Assembly (NCBI GenBank): GCA_040882565.1
Contig: JBBEAZ010000042.1
Span: forward strand, 124,001-188,000
Length of the DNA stretch: 64,000 bases
Direction of reading: 5' to 3'
From: CF-162 sp040882565
GTDB lineage: Bacteria; Chloroflexota; Dehalococcoidia; SM23-28-2; RBG-16-64-32
The notes beneath the pieces were generated by a model that made no database searches, was not told the origin of the DNA, and worked only from the letters and a program-made list of their open reading frames with translations. Below are positions 40,923 through 49,209 of the stretch, piece by piece. The stretch's first letter is position 1; each line of letters begins with the position of its first letter. The translations under genes and the position numbers were made by a program.

Positions 40923-41276
40923 GCTTCCGGTATCGAGTACGTTGCGGGTCGCGCGTCGTACGGCGAAATCGCGCGGGGGCAGATGCTGGGCGACGAGACG
41001 GGCTTCCTGAAGATGCTTTTCCACACTGAAACTGGACGTCTGCTCGCAGTCCATGCCATCGGCGTCCACGCAAGTGAGCTGATCCACATCGGGCAGGCCG
41101 TGATGTCGTTCGGCGGAGGGCTCGACTACTTCATCGACACCGTCTTCAATTACCCGACGCTGGCGGAGTGCTACAAGACGGCAGCGCTCAACGCGGCGAA
41201 CGATCTGCGGCGGGCCGGAGGGTATGAGTCGATCGACCCGTTTGTGCCCGCACCGCCTGTAAGCGGGCTGGGCTGA
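40923..41276 (+). pseudogene. sthA: Soluble pyridine nucleotide transhydrogenase, 3' remnant
   Basis: Resumes the sthA dimerisation domain at A-S-G-I-E-Y-V-A-G-R-A-S-Y-G-E-I-A-R-G-Q and runs through F-H-T-E-T-G-R-L-L-A-V-H-A-I-G, the family's active-site region A-S-E-L-I-H-I-G-Q, and Y-P-T-L-A-E-C-Y-K-T-A-A to the natural C-terminus. It has no start of its own. Codon usage and frame are intact, so disruption by the element is recent. Confidence 0.92.
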
Positions 41277-41291
41277 GCCCGCAGCGGAGAG

Positions 41292-41377
41292 TGGTGCCGG
41301 GGGTGGGATTCGAACCCACAAACCCTTTCGGGCAGCGAATTTTAAGTTCGCCGTGTATACCCTTCCACCACCCCGGC
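41292..41377 (-). tRNA. leuZ: tRNA-Leu (anticodon TAA)
   Basis: An 86-nt class II tRNA on the minus strand: acceptor GCCGGGG/CCCCGGC, anticodon loop CTTAAAA giving TAA, long variable arm (TGCCCGAAAGGGTTTG), T-loop TTCGAAT and encoded CCA. It lies 47 bp downstream of leuS on the same strand; a -10-like TAGAAT is at 41388-41393. Confidence 0.96.
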
Positions 41378-41423
41378 CCTTCAAACGATTCTAGCGCGTC
41401 AGAACCCCGCACCGGGTCGGCGG

Positions 41424-43886
41424 CTAGACCACGATGCTGACGAGCTTGCCCGGGACATAGATCACCTTTCGCGGGGTCTTTCCGTCGAGGTGCCTGAGAA
41501 CTGCCTCGCTGGCGAGCGCCAGCGCTTTGGCGGCATCCTCGCTGATCCCGGCGGACGCCTCGATGCGGTCGCGGACTTTGCCGTTGACCTGGACGACGAG
41601 GGTGATCTCGTCGGAGCGGAGCAGCTCCTCGTCCCAGGTGGGCCACTGTTGTTGGTGCACGCTATAGGCGCCGCCGGCGCGGAACCAGAGCTCTTCGGCG
41701 ATATGCGGGGCGAGCGGCGCCATCATGAGGATCATCTTCTGGACCGCGTCACTCCACGCGGCGGCGTCGACGAGGCCGGACTCGCGGGCGCGAGAGAGGC
41801 CATTCACCATCTCCATCAGGCCGGCGATCGCTGTGTTCCAGCGGAACCCTTCGACGTCTTCTGTGACGCGCTTGACGGTCTGGTGCGTCAGGCGGCCCAG
41901 AGCCTTCGCCCCCGCTTCGTCGGCCTGTCCGGACGGCGGTTCGGTGAGTACGATGTTCCAGGCGCGGTTCAGCCAGCGCTCGACGCCGCTGATGCCGTCG
42001 AGGCGGAAGGGGCCACCCTCTTCCCAGGGGCCGATGAACATGAGGTAGCAACGGAAGGTGTCGGCGCCGTACTTGGCGACCTGGTCGTCGGGGGCGACGA
42101 CGTTGCCGCGCGACTTGGACATGCGCTGGCCGTCCGGGCCGAGGAGCTGGCCCTGGTTGAACAGGCGCGTGAACGGCTCGTCGCCCTTGACCACGCCGAG
42201 GTCGCGCATCACTTTCCAGAAGAAGCGCGCGTAGAGCAGGTGCATGACGGCGTGCTCGGCGCCGCCCGTGTATTGGTCGACGGGTAGCCAACGCTCGGCC
42301 AGCGACGGGTCGACGGGCGCGTCGTGGTAGTCCGGGCTGAGGTAGCGCACGAAGTACCAGTTGGAGTCCATGAACGTGTCCATTGTGTCGGTTTCGCGCC
42401 TGCCGGGGTCGCCGCATTTCGGGCACTTCGCGTTGACGAAGCCTTCGTGCTTGGCCAGCGGCGACTCGCCGGTTGGGGCGAACTCGGCGTCGTCGGGCAG
42501 GACGACGGGGAGGTCGGCTTCCGGGACGGCGACGGGGCCGTCCTTCGGGCAGTGGATGATCGGGATGGGAGTGCCCCAGTAACGCTGGCGAGAGATCAAC
42601 CAGTCGCGGATACGGTAAGTGATCCGGCGCTGGCCCCAGCCCTGTTCTTCCGCGAACGCGATGACCGCTGCTTTGCCTTCCTCGCTCGGCAGGCCGTCGA
42701 AGCGACCGGAGTTCACCATGGTACCCGGGTCGGTGTACGGCTCTTCGAGGGGAGAGCCGTCCCAAACGGGAGGCGCGACGACGACGGGAATGGGCAGCCC
42801 CATCTTCTTCGCGAAGTCGAAGTCGCGGGTGTCGTGCGCGGGCACGCCCATGACGGCGCCGGTGCCGTACCAGAGCAGCACGTAGTCGGCTATCCAGATC
42901 GGGTTGCGCTCGCCATTGAAGCGGTTGACGCAGTAGGCGCCGGTGAAGACGCCCGTCCGCTCGCGCTCGGTGCTCAAGCGATCGATCTCAGTCTTGCGGC
43001 GGGCCTGGTCAATGTACGCCTCGACCTTGACCTTCTGTTCAGGTGTGGTGATCTTCGGGACGAGCGGGTGTTCGGGGGCAAGGACCATCGAGGTGACGCC
43101 GAAGATCGTGTCCGGGCGCGTGGTGAAGACGCGGATCTCCTCCTCATCGACGCCGGGCACGTCGAGGTCAAAGCCGGCCTCAAGGCCTTCCGAGCGACCG
43201 ATCCAGTTGCGCTGCATCGTGGCGATCGGATCCGGCCATTGCACCTTGCTGAAGTCCAGCAGTTCTTCCGCGTATTCGGTGATGCGGAAAAACCACTGTT
43301 TCAAGTCGCGCTGGATCACTGGCGTGCCGCAGCGCTCGCAGACGCCGTTGACGACCTGCTCGTTTGCCAGCACTGTTTGGTCCTTGGGACACCAGTTCGC
43401 CGGCGCCATCCTCTGATATGCCAACCCGCGCTCGAACATCTTGACGAAGAACCACTGGTTCCAGCGGTAGAACTCCGGGTCGGCGGAGATCGCCTCGTGG
43501 GAGAAGTCGAACATCGTGCCCATGCTGCGGAGCTGGCTGCGCATGCGATCGATGTTGTCGTAGGTCCACTTGCGCGGATGGATGCCGCGCTTGATCGCGG
43601 CGTTCTCCGCCGGCAGTCCGAAGGCGTCGAAGCCGATCGGGAAGAAGACGTGCTTGCCGCGCATCTTTTGGTAGCGGGCGCCGGCGTCCGAGGGGGCCAT
43701 CGCGTACCAGTGGCCGACGTGCAGATCGCCCGAAGTGTAGGGGAGCATCGTCAGGAAGTAGAACTTGTCGCCAGGCGCGCGCAGGTCGACGTCGTGGAGG
43801 CCGTCAGCAGCCCAACGGGCCTGCCATTTCTGTTCGGTTTCCTGGGGGTTGTATCGCTCTGTCTTGGCGTCTGTTTTCTGTTCCAT
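41424..43886 (-). CDS. leuS: Leucyl-tRNA synthetase
   Basis: Class Ia synthetase charging tRNA-Leu. The 820-residue chain has the HIGH-type motif H-V-G-H (56-59), the CP1 editing domain (F-T-T-R-P-D-T-I-F-G-V-T; G-V-P-A-H-D-T-R-D-F-D-F), R-Q-R-Y-W-G-T-P-I-P, the zinc-binding C-P-K-C-G insert, R-M-S-K-S-R-G near residue 590, and the anticodon and C-terminal domains. GAGAGG precedes the ATG. It is the second gene of a T-box-controlled unit (mgtC-leuS) and is followed by a tRNA-Leu gene. Confidence 0.97.
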   Translation of the reverse strand: MEQKTDAKTERYNPQETEQKWQARWAADGLHDVDLRAPGDKFYFLTMLPYTSGDLHVGHWYAMAPSDAGARYQKMRGKHVFFPIGFDAFGLPAENAAIKRGIHPRKWTYDNIDRMRSQLRSMGTMFDFSHEAISADPEFYRWNQWFFVKMFERGLAYQRMAPANWCPKDQTVLANEQVVNGVCERCGTPVIQRDLKQWFFRITEYAEELLDFSKVQWPDPIATMQRNWIGRSEGLEAGFDLDVPGVDEEEIRVFTTRPDTIFGVTSMVLAPEHPLVPKITTPEQKVKVEAYIDQARRKTEIDRLSTERERTGVFTGAYCVNRFNGERNPIWIADYVLLWYGTGAVMGVPAHDTRDFDFAKKMGLPIPVVVAPPVWDGSPLEEPYTDPGTMVNSGRFDGLPSEEGKAAVIAFAEEQGWGQRRITYRIRDWLISRQRYWGTPIPIIHCPKDGPVAVPEADLPVVLPDDAEFAPTGESPLAKHEGFVNAKCPKCGDPGRRETDTMDTFMDSNWYFVRYLSPDYHDAPVDPSLAERWLPVDQYTGGAEHAVMHLLYARFFWKVMRDLGVVKGDEPFTRLFNQGQLLGPDGQRMSKSRGNVVAPDDQVAKYGADTFRCYLMFIGPWEEGGPFRLDGISGVERWLNRAWNIVLTEPPSGQADEAGAKALGRLTHQTVKRVTEDVEGFRWNTAIAGLMEMVNGLSRARESGLVDAAAWSDAVQKMILMMAPLAPHIAEELWFRAGGAYSVHQQQWPTWDEELLRSDEITLVVQVNGKVRDRIEASAGISEDAAKALALASEAVLRHLDGKTPRKVIYVPGKLVSIVV

Positions 43887-43914
43887 CGCTTAGCCTCTCG
43901 TTGTTTTTGCCCCG

Positions 43915-44406
43915 CTACAGCGGCGACTCTCTTTCGTCAGCACCTGACTGTTCATTCTCATCTTCCCGTAAGTCGCCGCCGATTCGCCGCACGAGCTCGT
44001 GGACGCGGCGGGTGAATGGCCGGGCCTCAAGCACCGCAAAGATGAACCCTGCACCCAGCACTGCGACGATGTATAGGGACAGTCCAGTCGCCATGCCGAT
44101 CGCCGCCGCAGACCAGATTGTCGCCGCTGTGGTGATGCCGCGGACGGTGTAGCCCTCGCGGAGGATGACGCCGGCGCCGAGGAAGCCGATGCCGGTGACG
44201 ATCTGGGAGGCGACGCGACCGTCATCGCCGTTGAACAAGCCCGAGATGTCCGTGAAGAGGCAAGAGCCGATGGCGACAAGGGCGATCGTGCGGATGCCAG
44301 CCGGGTAGCCTCGAAGCTCCCGCTCCAGGCCGATGAAGCCGCCGAGCACGCCCGCGATGACGAGCCTGCTGACGATTTCGAGTTGGTCGCTGCTTGATAC
44401 GTCCAT
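43915..44406 (-). CDS. MgtC/SapB family membrane protein
   Basis: A 163-residue inner-membrane protein: about four to five helices with the MgtC signature G-G-F-I-G-L-E-R-E-L-R-G-Y-P-A-G-I-R-T and I-V-T-G-I-G-F-L-G-A-G-V-I. It lacks the C-terminal ACT-like domain of virulence MgtC. ATG 44406 has GAGG 6 nt upstream; an in-frame GTG at 44436 lies inside the T-box terminator and is rejected. Being first behind a Leu T-box means it is induced on leucine starvation with leuS; why is not obvious. Confidence 0.9.
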   Translation of the reverse strand: MDVSSSDQLEIVSRLVIAGVLGGFIGLERELRGYPAGIRTIALVAIGSCLFTDISGLFNGDDGRVASQIVTGIGFLGAGVILREGYTVRGITTAATIWSAAAIGMATGLSLYIVAVLGAGFIFAVLEARPFTRRVHELVRRIGGDLREDENEQSGADERESPL

Positions 44407-44416
44407 GATCCTCGAT

Positions 44417-44657
44417 AACAAAGACCCTCCGCCCACAGGGACGGAGGGTCAATTCTCCGCGGTACCACCCTGGTTCCCCCCGCCTGACGGCGGGAAACAC
44501 TCGGGGGCGCTATAACGGGCGCCTGTCCCGCCGTCCGCTGGGCCGCCGAGGGCGGATTCACGGATGGGGCTCGGGAGCGAGTTCGGGCCTGTGTTGCCGG
44601 CTTACACCGCCACCGGCTCTCTGTGCTGCCTGCCCTACTACTCTCCGTCGCAGCCTT
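44417..44657 (-). promoter_or_regulatory. T-box riboswitch, leucine specifier CTC, controlling mgtC-leuS
   Basis: On the minus strand: stem I with AGTAG, GGTG and the specifier loop G-A-A-C-T-C (CTC at 44581-44579), the T-box sequence AGGGTGGTACCGCGG (44471-44457) with bulge TGGT pairing to a tRNA ACCA end, then a terminator (9-bp stem 44423-44431/44442-44450 followed by TTTGTT). Uncharged tRNA-Leu(GAG), encoded at 36350-36436, should bind and favour antitermination. The 5' limit is approximate. Confidence 0.93.
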
Positions 44658-44673
44658 ATTCGTATGTTGTGAG

Positions 44674-44750
44674 TGGTGGAGCTGAGGGGGCTCGAACCCC
44701 TGACCTCCTCAATGCCATTGAGGCGCTCTCCCAAACTGAGCTACAGCCCC
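44674..44750 (-). tRNA. alaT: tRNA-Ala (anticodon GGC)
   Basis: A 77-nt tRNA: acceptor GGGGCTG/CAGCTCC, anticodon arm CCTCA/TGAGG with loop ATGGCAT giving GGC, T-loop TTCGAGC and encoded CCA. It ends about 17 nt before the T-box stem I, so tRNA-Ala, mgtC and leuS may share a transcript. Confidence 0.96.
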
Positions 44751-44762
44751 GCCAGAGAACCA

Positions 44763-44792
44763 ATCGTAACAGAAGGCGCGAGGGACCGACAA
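44763..44792 (-). promoter_or_regulatory. Promoter of tRNA-Ala (and possibly the T-box operon)
   Basis: On the minus strand TTGTCG (44792-44787), 18-bp spacer, TACGAT (44768-44763). The tRNA begins 13 nt after the -10 box. No convincing separate promoter is seen between the tRNA and the T-box. Confidence 0.5.
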
Positions 44793-44810
44793 CGCGACAT
44801 CAGGGATAGT

Positions 44811-44841
44811 GAAACGCCCGTGTCTGCTCCACGGGCGTTTC
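44811..44841. terminator. 12-bp perfect inverted repeat in the 44.8-45.0 kb gap
   Basis: GAAACGCCCGTG and its complement separated by 7 nt, followed by TATTG on the plus strand. Terminator-like in shape but with a poor T run on either strand. The rest of the 270-bp gap up to the CoA-transferase gene shows only its AAGGAG ribosome site. Confidence 0.4.
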
Positions 44842-45022
44842 TATTGAGGGGGCACGGTTCGCGTTTCTGCGTCCGTTGCGTGCAGTGTGCCACCGCCTGC
44901 ATCACAAGCGCATTCAACGGCGGGGCAATGACATTGCGGGAACATAACAGTCGGTTGACATGGCGTTAAGGTGGTTTGCATCATGCGATGCGAGACGCCC
45001 ACGACTGAAGGAGAAACTGCCG

Positions 45023-46192
45023 ATGATGCCGCTTGAGGGAATCCGCGTGCTCGACATGTCCGGCCTGGCGCCGGGGCCGTACTGCACGATGCTACTGGGC
45101 GACCTCGGCGCCGACGTCATCGTCATCGAGGCGACCCCCGGCGCAGGCCGGCGGATGGACATGGGCCAGAACGCGCGGACGCTGGCATACGACCCGCTGC
45201 GGCGCAACAAACGTTCGATCGGACTCAACCTGAAGGACCCGCACGCGCAGGAGGCGTTCCTGCGCCTCGCGGAAGGTGCCGACGTTGTGATCGAGGGCTA
45301 CCGGCCGGGCGTGGTCAAGCGGCTGGGCGTGGACTACGAAGCGGTGTCGAAGCACAATCCGCGGGCAGTGTACTGCTCGCTCAGTGGCTACGGGCAGACA
45401 GGGCCGTACTCGGGCCTCGTTGGGCACGACATCAACTACATTTCGCTGGGCGGAGCGCTGGGCGCGACCGGGTGGCCGGAGACGCCACCGGCGATTCCCC
45501 TGAACGTGATCGCTGACTTCGCCGGGGGCGGGCTTTACGCAGCCTTCGCGATCCTGACGGCGATCGTCGCGCGCGAAAAGACGGGCCGCGGGCAATATGT
45601 GGACATGGCGATGAGCGACGGCGTGACCTCGTTGTTGGCGATGTCGTCCGGTCAGTTCTTCGGCGGCGGGCATGTTCCGCAACGAGGCGCCGATTTCCTG
45701 AACGGCGGGATTCCGGCCTACACAGTGTATGAGTGCTCGGATGGCAAGTGGCTGAGCATCGGCAGCCTGGAGCCGTGGTTCTGGGCGGAGACCTGCAAGG
45801 CCCTTGGTTGCGACGACTTCATCCCGCATCAGAACAACCGCGATAAGTTCCCCGAGATGTTCGAATGGCTGCGCGCGAAGTTCAAGGAGAGGACGCGCGA
45901 TGAATGGTTCGAGGAACTGCGCCAGCGCGACATCTGCGTTGGGCCGGTGCTAGCGCTGGACGAAGTGTTCGACAACCCGCACGTGCAGGCACGGAACATG
46001 GTGGTGGAGGTGCAGCACCCGGAGTTCGGGCCGGTGAAGCACGTGGGCATTGGACCCAAGTTCTCGGAGACGCCCGGCGCAATCCGTTCGACGGCACCGG
46101 CCCGCGGCGAGCACACGGATGAGGTGCTGAGCGAGGCGGGCTTCAGCGCCGAGGACATCGCGGCGTTGCGGGAAACTGGCGCTGCGGGCTAG
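45023..46192 (+). CDS. CaiB/BaiF (family III) CoA transferase
   Basis: A 389-residue family III CoA transferase or racemase. Typical features: L-E-G-I-R-V-L-D-M-S-G-L-A-P-G-P, G-D-L-G-A-D-V-I-V-I-E, R-N-K-R-S-I-G-L-N-L-K, S-L-S-G-Y-G-Q-T-G-P-Y and G-H-D-I-N-Y-I-S-L-G-G-A-L, where the Asp is the usual acyl-accepting residue (and is shared with alpha-methylacyl-CoA racemases, which this resembles in length and the G-H-D-I-N-Y motif). AAGGAG lies 9 nt before the ATG. Acid substrate unknown. Confidence 0.93.
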   Translation: MMPLEGIRVLDMSGLAPGPYCTMLLGDLGADVIVIEATPGAGRRMDMGQNARTLAYDPLRRNKRSIGLNLKDPHAQEAFLRLAEGADVVIEGYRPGVVKRLGVDYEAVSKHNPRAVYCSLSGYGQTGPYSGLVGHDINYISLGGALGATGWPETPPAIPLNVIADFAGGGLYAAFAILTAIVAREKTGRGQYVDMAMSDGVTSLLAMSSGQFFGGGHVPQRGADFLNGGIPAYTVYECSDGKWLSIGSLEPWFWAETCKALGCDDFIPHQNNRDKFPEMFEWLRAKFKERTRDEWFEELRQRDICVGPVLALDEVFDNPHVQARNMVVEVQHPEFGPVKHVGIGPKFSETPGAIRSTAPARGEHTDEVLSEAGFSAEDIAALRETGAAG

Positions 46193-46203
46193 ACGGCGCG
46201 TGC

Positions 46204-46835
46204 ATGGCACAGGACCCCGACGCCCATTCCAGCACGCACCGCGTGGAGGCATTTAGCGACGGCGTCTTCGCGATTGCGATCACGCTGCTGATCATCGAGA
46301 TCGCCGTTCCTCACCTGGAAGGCGACGAATCGCTTGGGGACAAGCTTCGGGAACTGTGGCCGTCCTACGCGGCCTACGTCCTGAGCTTTATTACAATCGG
46401 GATCTACTGGGCGAACCACCACTCGTTCTTCGAGCTATTCCGGCGGACGAACCACATTTTCCTCATGCTAAACGTCGTCTTCCTGATGGCCGTCGCGTTT
46501 CTCCCTTTCCCGACCACAGTCCTCGGCGACTACCTGAAGGACGATGCCAACCGCGACAGCGCTGTGACGTTCTACGCGCTTGGCTTGCTGATGCCTGCTG
46601 TCGGCTGGTGCGCCCTCTGGAGCTACGGGCGTTGGCGGGGACTGCTTGTGCAGGCGCTCGACCTGCGTACATCCGGTTTTTGACGATCCAGTACATCCTC
46701 TCGATGGCGGTTTACGCCGTCGCAATCGGGATCTCTCTGATCGATGCGTGGGTCGCAATCGGACTGTGTGCCGCGATAACTGGCGTCTACATACTGCCTC
46801 CGCGGCGGCCGACGTTCGTTGACCGCCACGGGTGA
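46204..46835 (+). pseudogene. TMEM175/DUF1211-type potassium channel-like membrane protein, frameshifted
   Basis: The first frame (46204-46683) starts with the selectivity motif R-V-E-A-F-S-D-G-V-F-A-I-A-I-T-L-L and about five membrane helices (S-F-I-T-I-G-I-Y-W-A-N-H-H). Its last residues L-D-L-R-T-S-G-F are out of frame; restoring one C at 46663-46664 gives L-D-P-A-Y-I-R-F-L-T-I-Q-Y-I-L, continuing with the final helices to 46835. Bacterial members are predicted K+ channels. Either an inactivating deletion or a sequencing slip. Confidence 0.85.
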
Positions 46836-46878
46836 GGCCGGTACTCTAGAACGGTATTCGCCTCAGGAGTGACCGCAC

Positions 46879-47553
46879 ATGACCCAGCAAACTAAACTCG
46901 CATTGAACGTCGCCCGCCGCGAAGTGCTCGGCAAGAAAGTGAAGCAGCTTCGCCGGCGCGGCCAGACGCCCGCGAACATCTACGGGAACCAGCTCAGCTC
47001 GGTCGCCATCGAGGTGCCGACGGAGGAGTTCCGCCTGTTCCTGCGGGCGCACTCACGTAACGAGATCATCTACTTGAACGTTGACGGCGAAGAGCGCCCG
47101 ACGTTCATCCGTGGTATCCAGCGCAATCCTGTGACCGATGTGATCCTGCATATCGACTTCCTCCAAGTGTCCCTTGACCACAAGGTGCGCCTCGAAGTGC
47201 CGGTGCACCTCGTCGGAATCTCGTCCGCAGTCGACACCTTCGGCGGCGTACTCACTCACTCGCTGAACAGCGTGAGCGTGGAGGCGCTACCGACGAACAT
47301 TCCGTCCGTCATCGAGGCGGACGTCAGCGTGCTGACCGAGCTTGGCCAGTCGCTGCATGTGTCAGCGCTGGTGGCGCCGGAGGGAGTGGAGATTACCACC
47401 GATCCTGAGGCCGTCGTCGCGCGCATCGACATCCCGGCCGCCGAGCGTGCTGAGGAGGCCGAAGCGGCGGAGGGCGTCGAGGGTGAAGAGGTTGAGGGCG
47501 AGGCCGGCGGCGAAGCGGCCGAAGGCGGCGGCGAGTCAGAGGAAGGCAGCTAG
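46879..47553 (+). CDS. rplY: 50S ribosomal protein L25/general stress protein Ctc
   Basis: A 224-residue long-form L25 (Ctc) that binds 5S rRNA. The N-terminal domain has L-N-V-A-R-R-E-V-L-G-K-K-V-K-Q-L-R-R-R-G-Q-T-P-A-N-I-Y-G and the middle V-I-L-H-I-D-F-L-Q-V; the C-terminal TL5 domain follows, then an acidic Glu/Gly tail of 30 residues, common in this form. AGGAG lies 8 nt before the ATG. A strong shared terminator follows. Confidence 0.95.
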   Translation: MTQQTKLALNVARREVLGKKVKQLRRRGQTPANIYGNQLSSVAIEVPTEEFRLFLRAHSRNEIIYLNVDGEERPTFIRGIQRNPVTDVILHIDFLQVSLDHKVRLEVPVHLVGISSAVDTFGGVLTHSLNSVSVEALPTNIPSVIEADVSVLTELGQSLHVSALVAPEGVEITTDPEAVVARIDIPAAERAEEAEAAEGVEGEEVEGEAGGEAAEGGGESEEGS

Positions 47554-47569
47554 TCCAGAACGAAACGGA

Positions 47570-48541
47570 CTACGGGGGAGGCGAATGCGCCTCCCCCGTT
47601 TCATTTGCGGTCGAATCGAACCGCCGCCCGATCAGCGCAGACATACCCCGCAACAGTTCATCGGCCGGCAGTGGGCGCCGGCCCGCGCGCTGCGCCTCGA
47701 GGACGGCGAGCAGCCCGCGACCGGTCTGCACGGCGAACGGCGCTTCGCTTGTGGCGATCACAGTGCCGGGCGCTTCGACGGACTCTTCTGCGAGCGGCTG
47801 CGCGCGCCAGATGTGGAATGGCTCACCGTTGAGGAACGTGTGGGCGCCGGGCCATGGGTTGTACGCCCGGACGCGGCGCCAGATGTCCTCCGCCGGCAGC
47901 GACCAGTCGATGATCCCGTCGGACTTGCGCAACTGGCGGCAGACAGTCGCCTGCGATTCGTCCTGTGGGACGGCTTCGATCTCGCCGGCCAGCCAGCGAG
48001 CCAGCGTCTCCACCAGGAGGCCGGCCCCGACTTCGGCGAGAGCTGAGGTGAGCGCGCCGGTCGTATCATCGGCTGAGATGGGAGTGACGCGCTGCGCGAT
48101 GATCGGCCCGGAGTCGAGCCCTTCGTTCATCCGCATGATCGTGACGCCCGTCTCCTTGTCGCCGGCGAGGATCGCGGCGGCAACGGGCGAGGCGCCGCGC
48201 CAGCGCGGCAACAGGGAAGGATGGACGTTGAGAACTCCCCTGGGCGGGATCGCGAGGACGTCCGGCCGGATCAACTGGCCGTATGCCACTGCGGCGATCA
48301 CTTCCGGAGCGAGCGACCGGAGGTGCGCCACGACTGCGGGATCGCGTAGTGAAGGCGGCTGGTACAGAGGCAGGCCCAGTTCTGCGGCGGCGGTCTTAAC
48401 GGCGGGCGGGACGGTCTTGCGGCCGCGTCCGGTCGGGCGGTCCGGTTGCGTGTATACCGCCGAAACCTCGTACCCTTCTGCGACGAGTCTGCGGAGCGGC
48501 AGCACGGCGAACGGCGGGGTCCCGATGAAGACTATGGGCAC
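47570..48541 (-). CDS. fmt: Methionyl-tRNA formyltransferase
   Basis: Uses 10-formyl-THF to formylate initiator Met-tRNA. The 323-residue chain has the N-terminal V-F-I-G-T-P-P-F-A, the active-site L-N-V-H-P-S-L-L-P-R-W-R-G-A-S-P, T-I-M-R-M-N-E-G-L-D-S-G-P-I and the C-terminal OB-type tRNA-binding domain. GTG start; -10 box TAGAAT is 10 nt upstream (minus strand 48557-48552), so the leader is only a few bases. Divergent from the lipoprotein gene across 68 bp. Confidence 0.95.
   Translation of the reverse strand: MPIVFIGTPPFAVLPLRRLVAEGYEVSAVYTQPDRPTGRGRKTVPPAVKTAAAELGLPLYQPPSLRDPAVVAHLRSLAPEVIAAVAYGQLIRPDVLAIPPRGVLNVHPSLLPRWRGASPVAAAILAGDKETGVTIMRMNEGLDSGPIIAQRVTPISADDTTGALTSALAEVGAGLLVETLARWLAGEIEAVPQDESQATVCRQLRKSDGIIDWSLPAEDIWRRVRAYNPWPGAHTFLNGEPFHIWRAQPLAEESVEAPGTVIATSEAPFAVQTGRGLLAVLEAQRAGRRPLPADELLRGMSALIGRRFDSTANETGEAHSPPP
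47572..47599. terminator. Bidirectional terminator between rplY and fmt
   Basis: A 12-bp G/C stem (47572-47583 with 47588-47599) with a 4-nt loop; T-rich on the plus side (GTTTCATTT). It overlaps the last codons of fmt on the minus strand. Confidence 0.75.
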
Positions 48542-48609
48542 ATCGCGGGCGATTCTAGCATGGGCCTATCGCAACGGCGAGCGTCCGCAGTGCGTTATAC
48601 AAAGCAGTT

Positions 48610-49209
48610 ATGTGGCAACAGTCTGACCGATATGTGCTCTTGATCCCGGTGGTCCTCACTGGACTCGTGCTCCTCTCGCTTGCCTGCGGCGGAGGAGAAG
48701 CTGAAGGCGACAAGGAGCGGCCGTCGGGTGTCGCAATCGTCGTGACGAGCCCCTCTGGCTCGGTGACGCCACGGCCGCGGCGCACGACAATCGCGACGGC
48801 ATCGCCGTCGCCGACACCGCTCCAGGTGTGCGCGCCGAATCCCGATCCTGCGCTTCCCAAGGCGCTGCAGGTGCAGGCACCGGTGGCCAACGCGAGCGTC
48901 GGCATCCCGGTGCACGTGCGGGGCTGGGGATCGAACATCGGCGAGCAGAACAAAGGCGTTTTCATAGCGCTCGTCAACGATCACCAGAGTGTCCTGCAGG
49001 TGAACCGGGTGCCACCGCAGCCGCGCGAGTTCCGGGTTGCGCCCGAAGGTATGGAGATCACGGAATTTACGCGGCCCTTCGCCATAGACATCGTGATCAA
49101 CGATCTCGAGGAAGAAACACCTTACTGCATCTGGGTCTACCAGGACACAGACGACCAGGGACACGCACGAGGCGTCGTGCAGATACCCGTCGTGGTCTTG
49201 CCGCGCTAG
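48610..49209 (+). CDS. Lipoprotein with Gmad2-like immunoglobulin-fold domain
   Basis: A 199-residue exported lipoprotein: signal peptide with lipobox L-S-L-A-C, a T/P/S-rich linker (about 40-72), then a ~120-residue beta domain with L-Q-V-Q-A-P-V-A-N-A-S-V-G-I-P-V-H-V-R-G-W-G-S and a C-terminal V-V-Q-I-P-V-V-V-L, reminiscent of Gmad2 domains of spore germination and surface proteins. A TATACA -10 box lies 8 nt before the ATG. Its stop overlaps that of the convergent peptide-binding protein gene (CTAG). Confidence 0.7.
   Translation: MWQQSDRYVLLIPVVLTGLVLLSLACGGGEAEGDKERPSGVAIVVTSPSGSVTPRPRRTTIATASPSPTPLQVCAPNPDPALPKALQVQAPVANASVGIPVHVRGWGSNIGEQNKGVFIALVNDHQSVLQVNRVPPQPREFRVAPEGMEITEFTRPFAIDIVINDLEEETPYCIWVYQDTDDQGHARGVVQIPVVVLPR

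Noticed and set aside
39642..41276. Long plus-strand open frame of 544 codons ending in transhydrogenase sequence
   Set aside because: It runs antisense through the transposase gene and only by chance joins the sthA 3' remnant; it crosses the inverted repeat and has no start site.
42324..44015. Long plus-strand open frame of 563 codons opposite leuS
   Set aside because: Antisense shadow of a high-GC gene; leuS on the minus strand is unmistakable.
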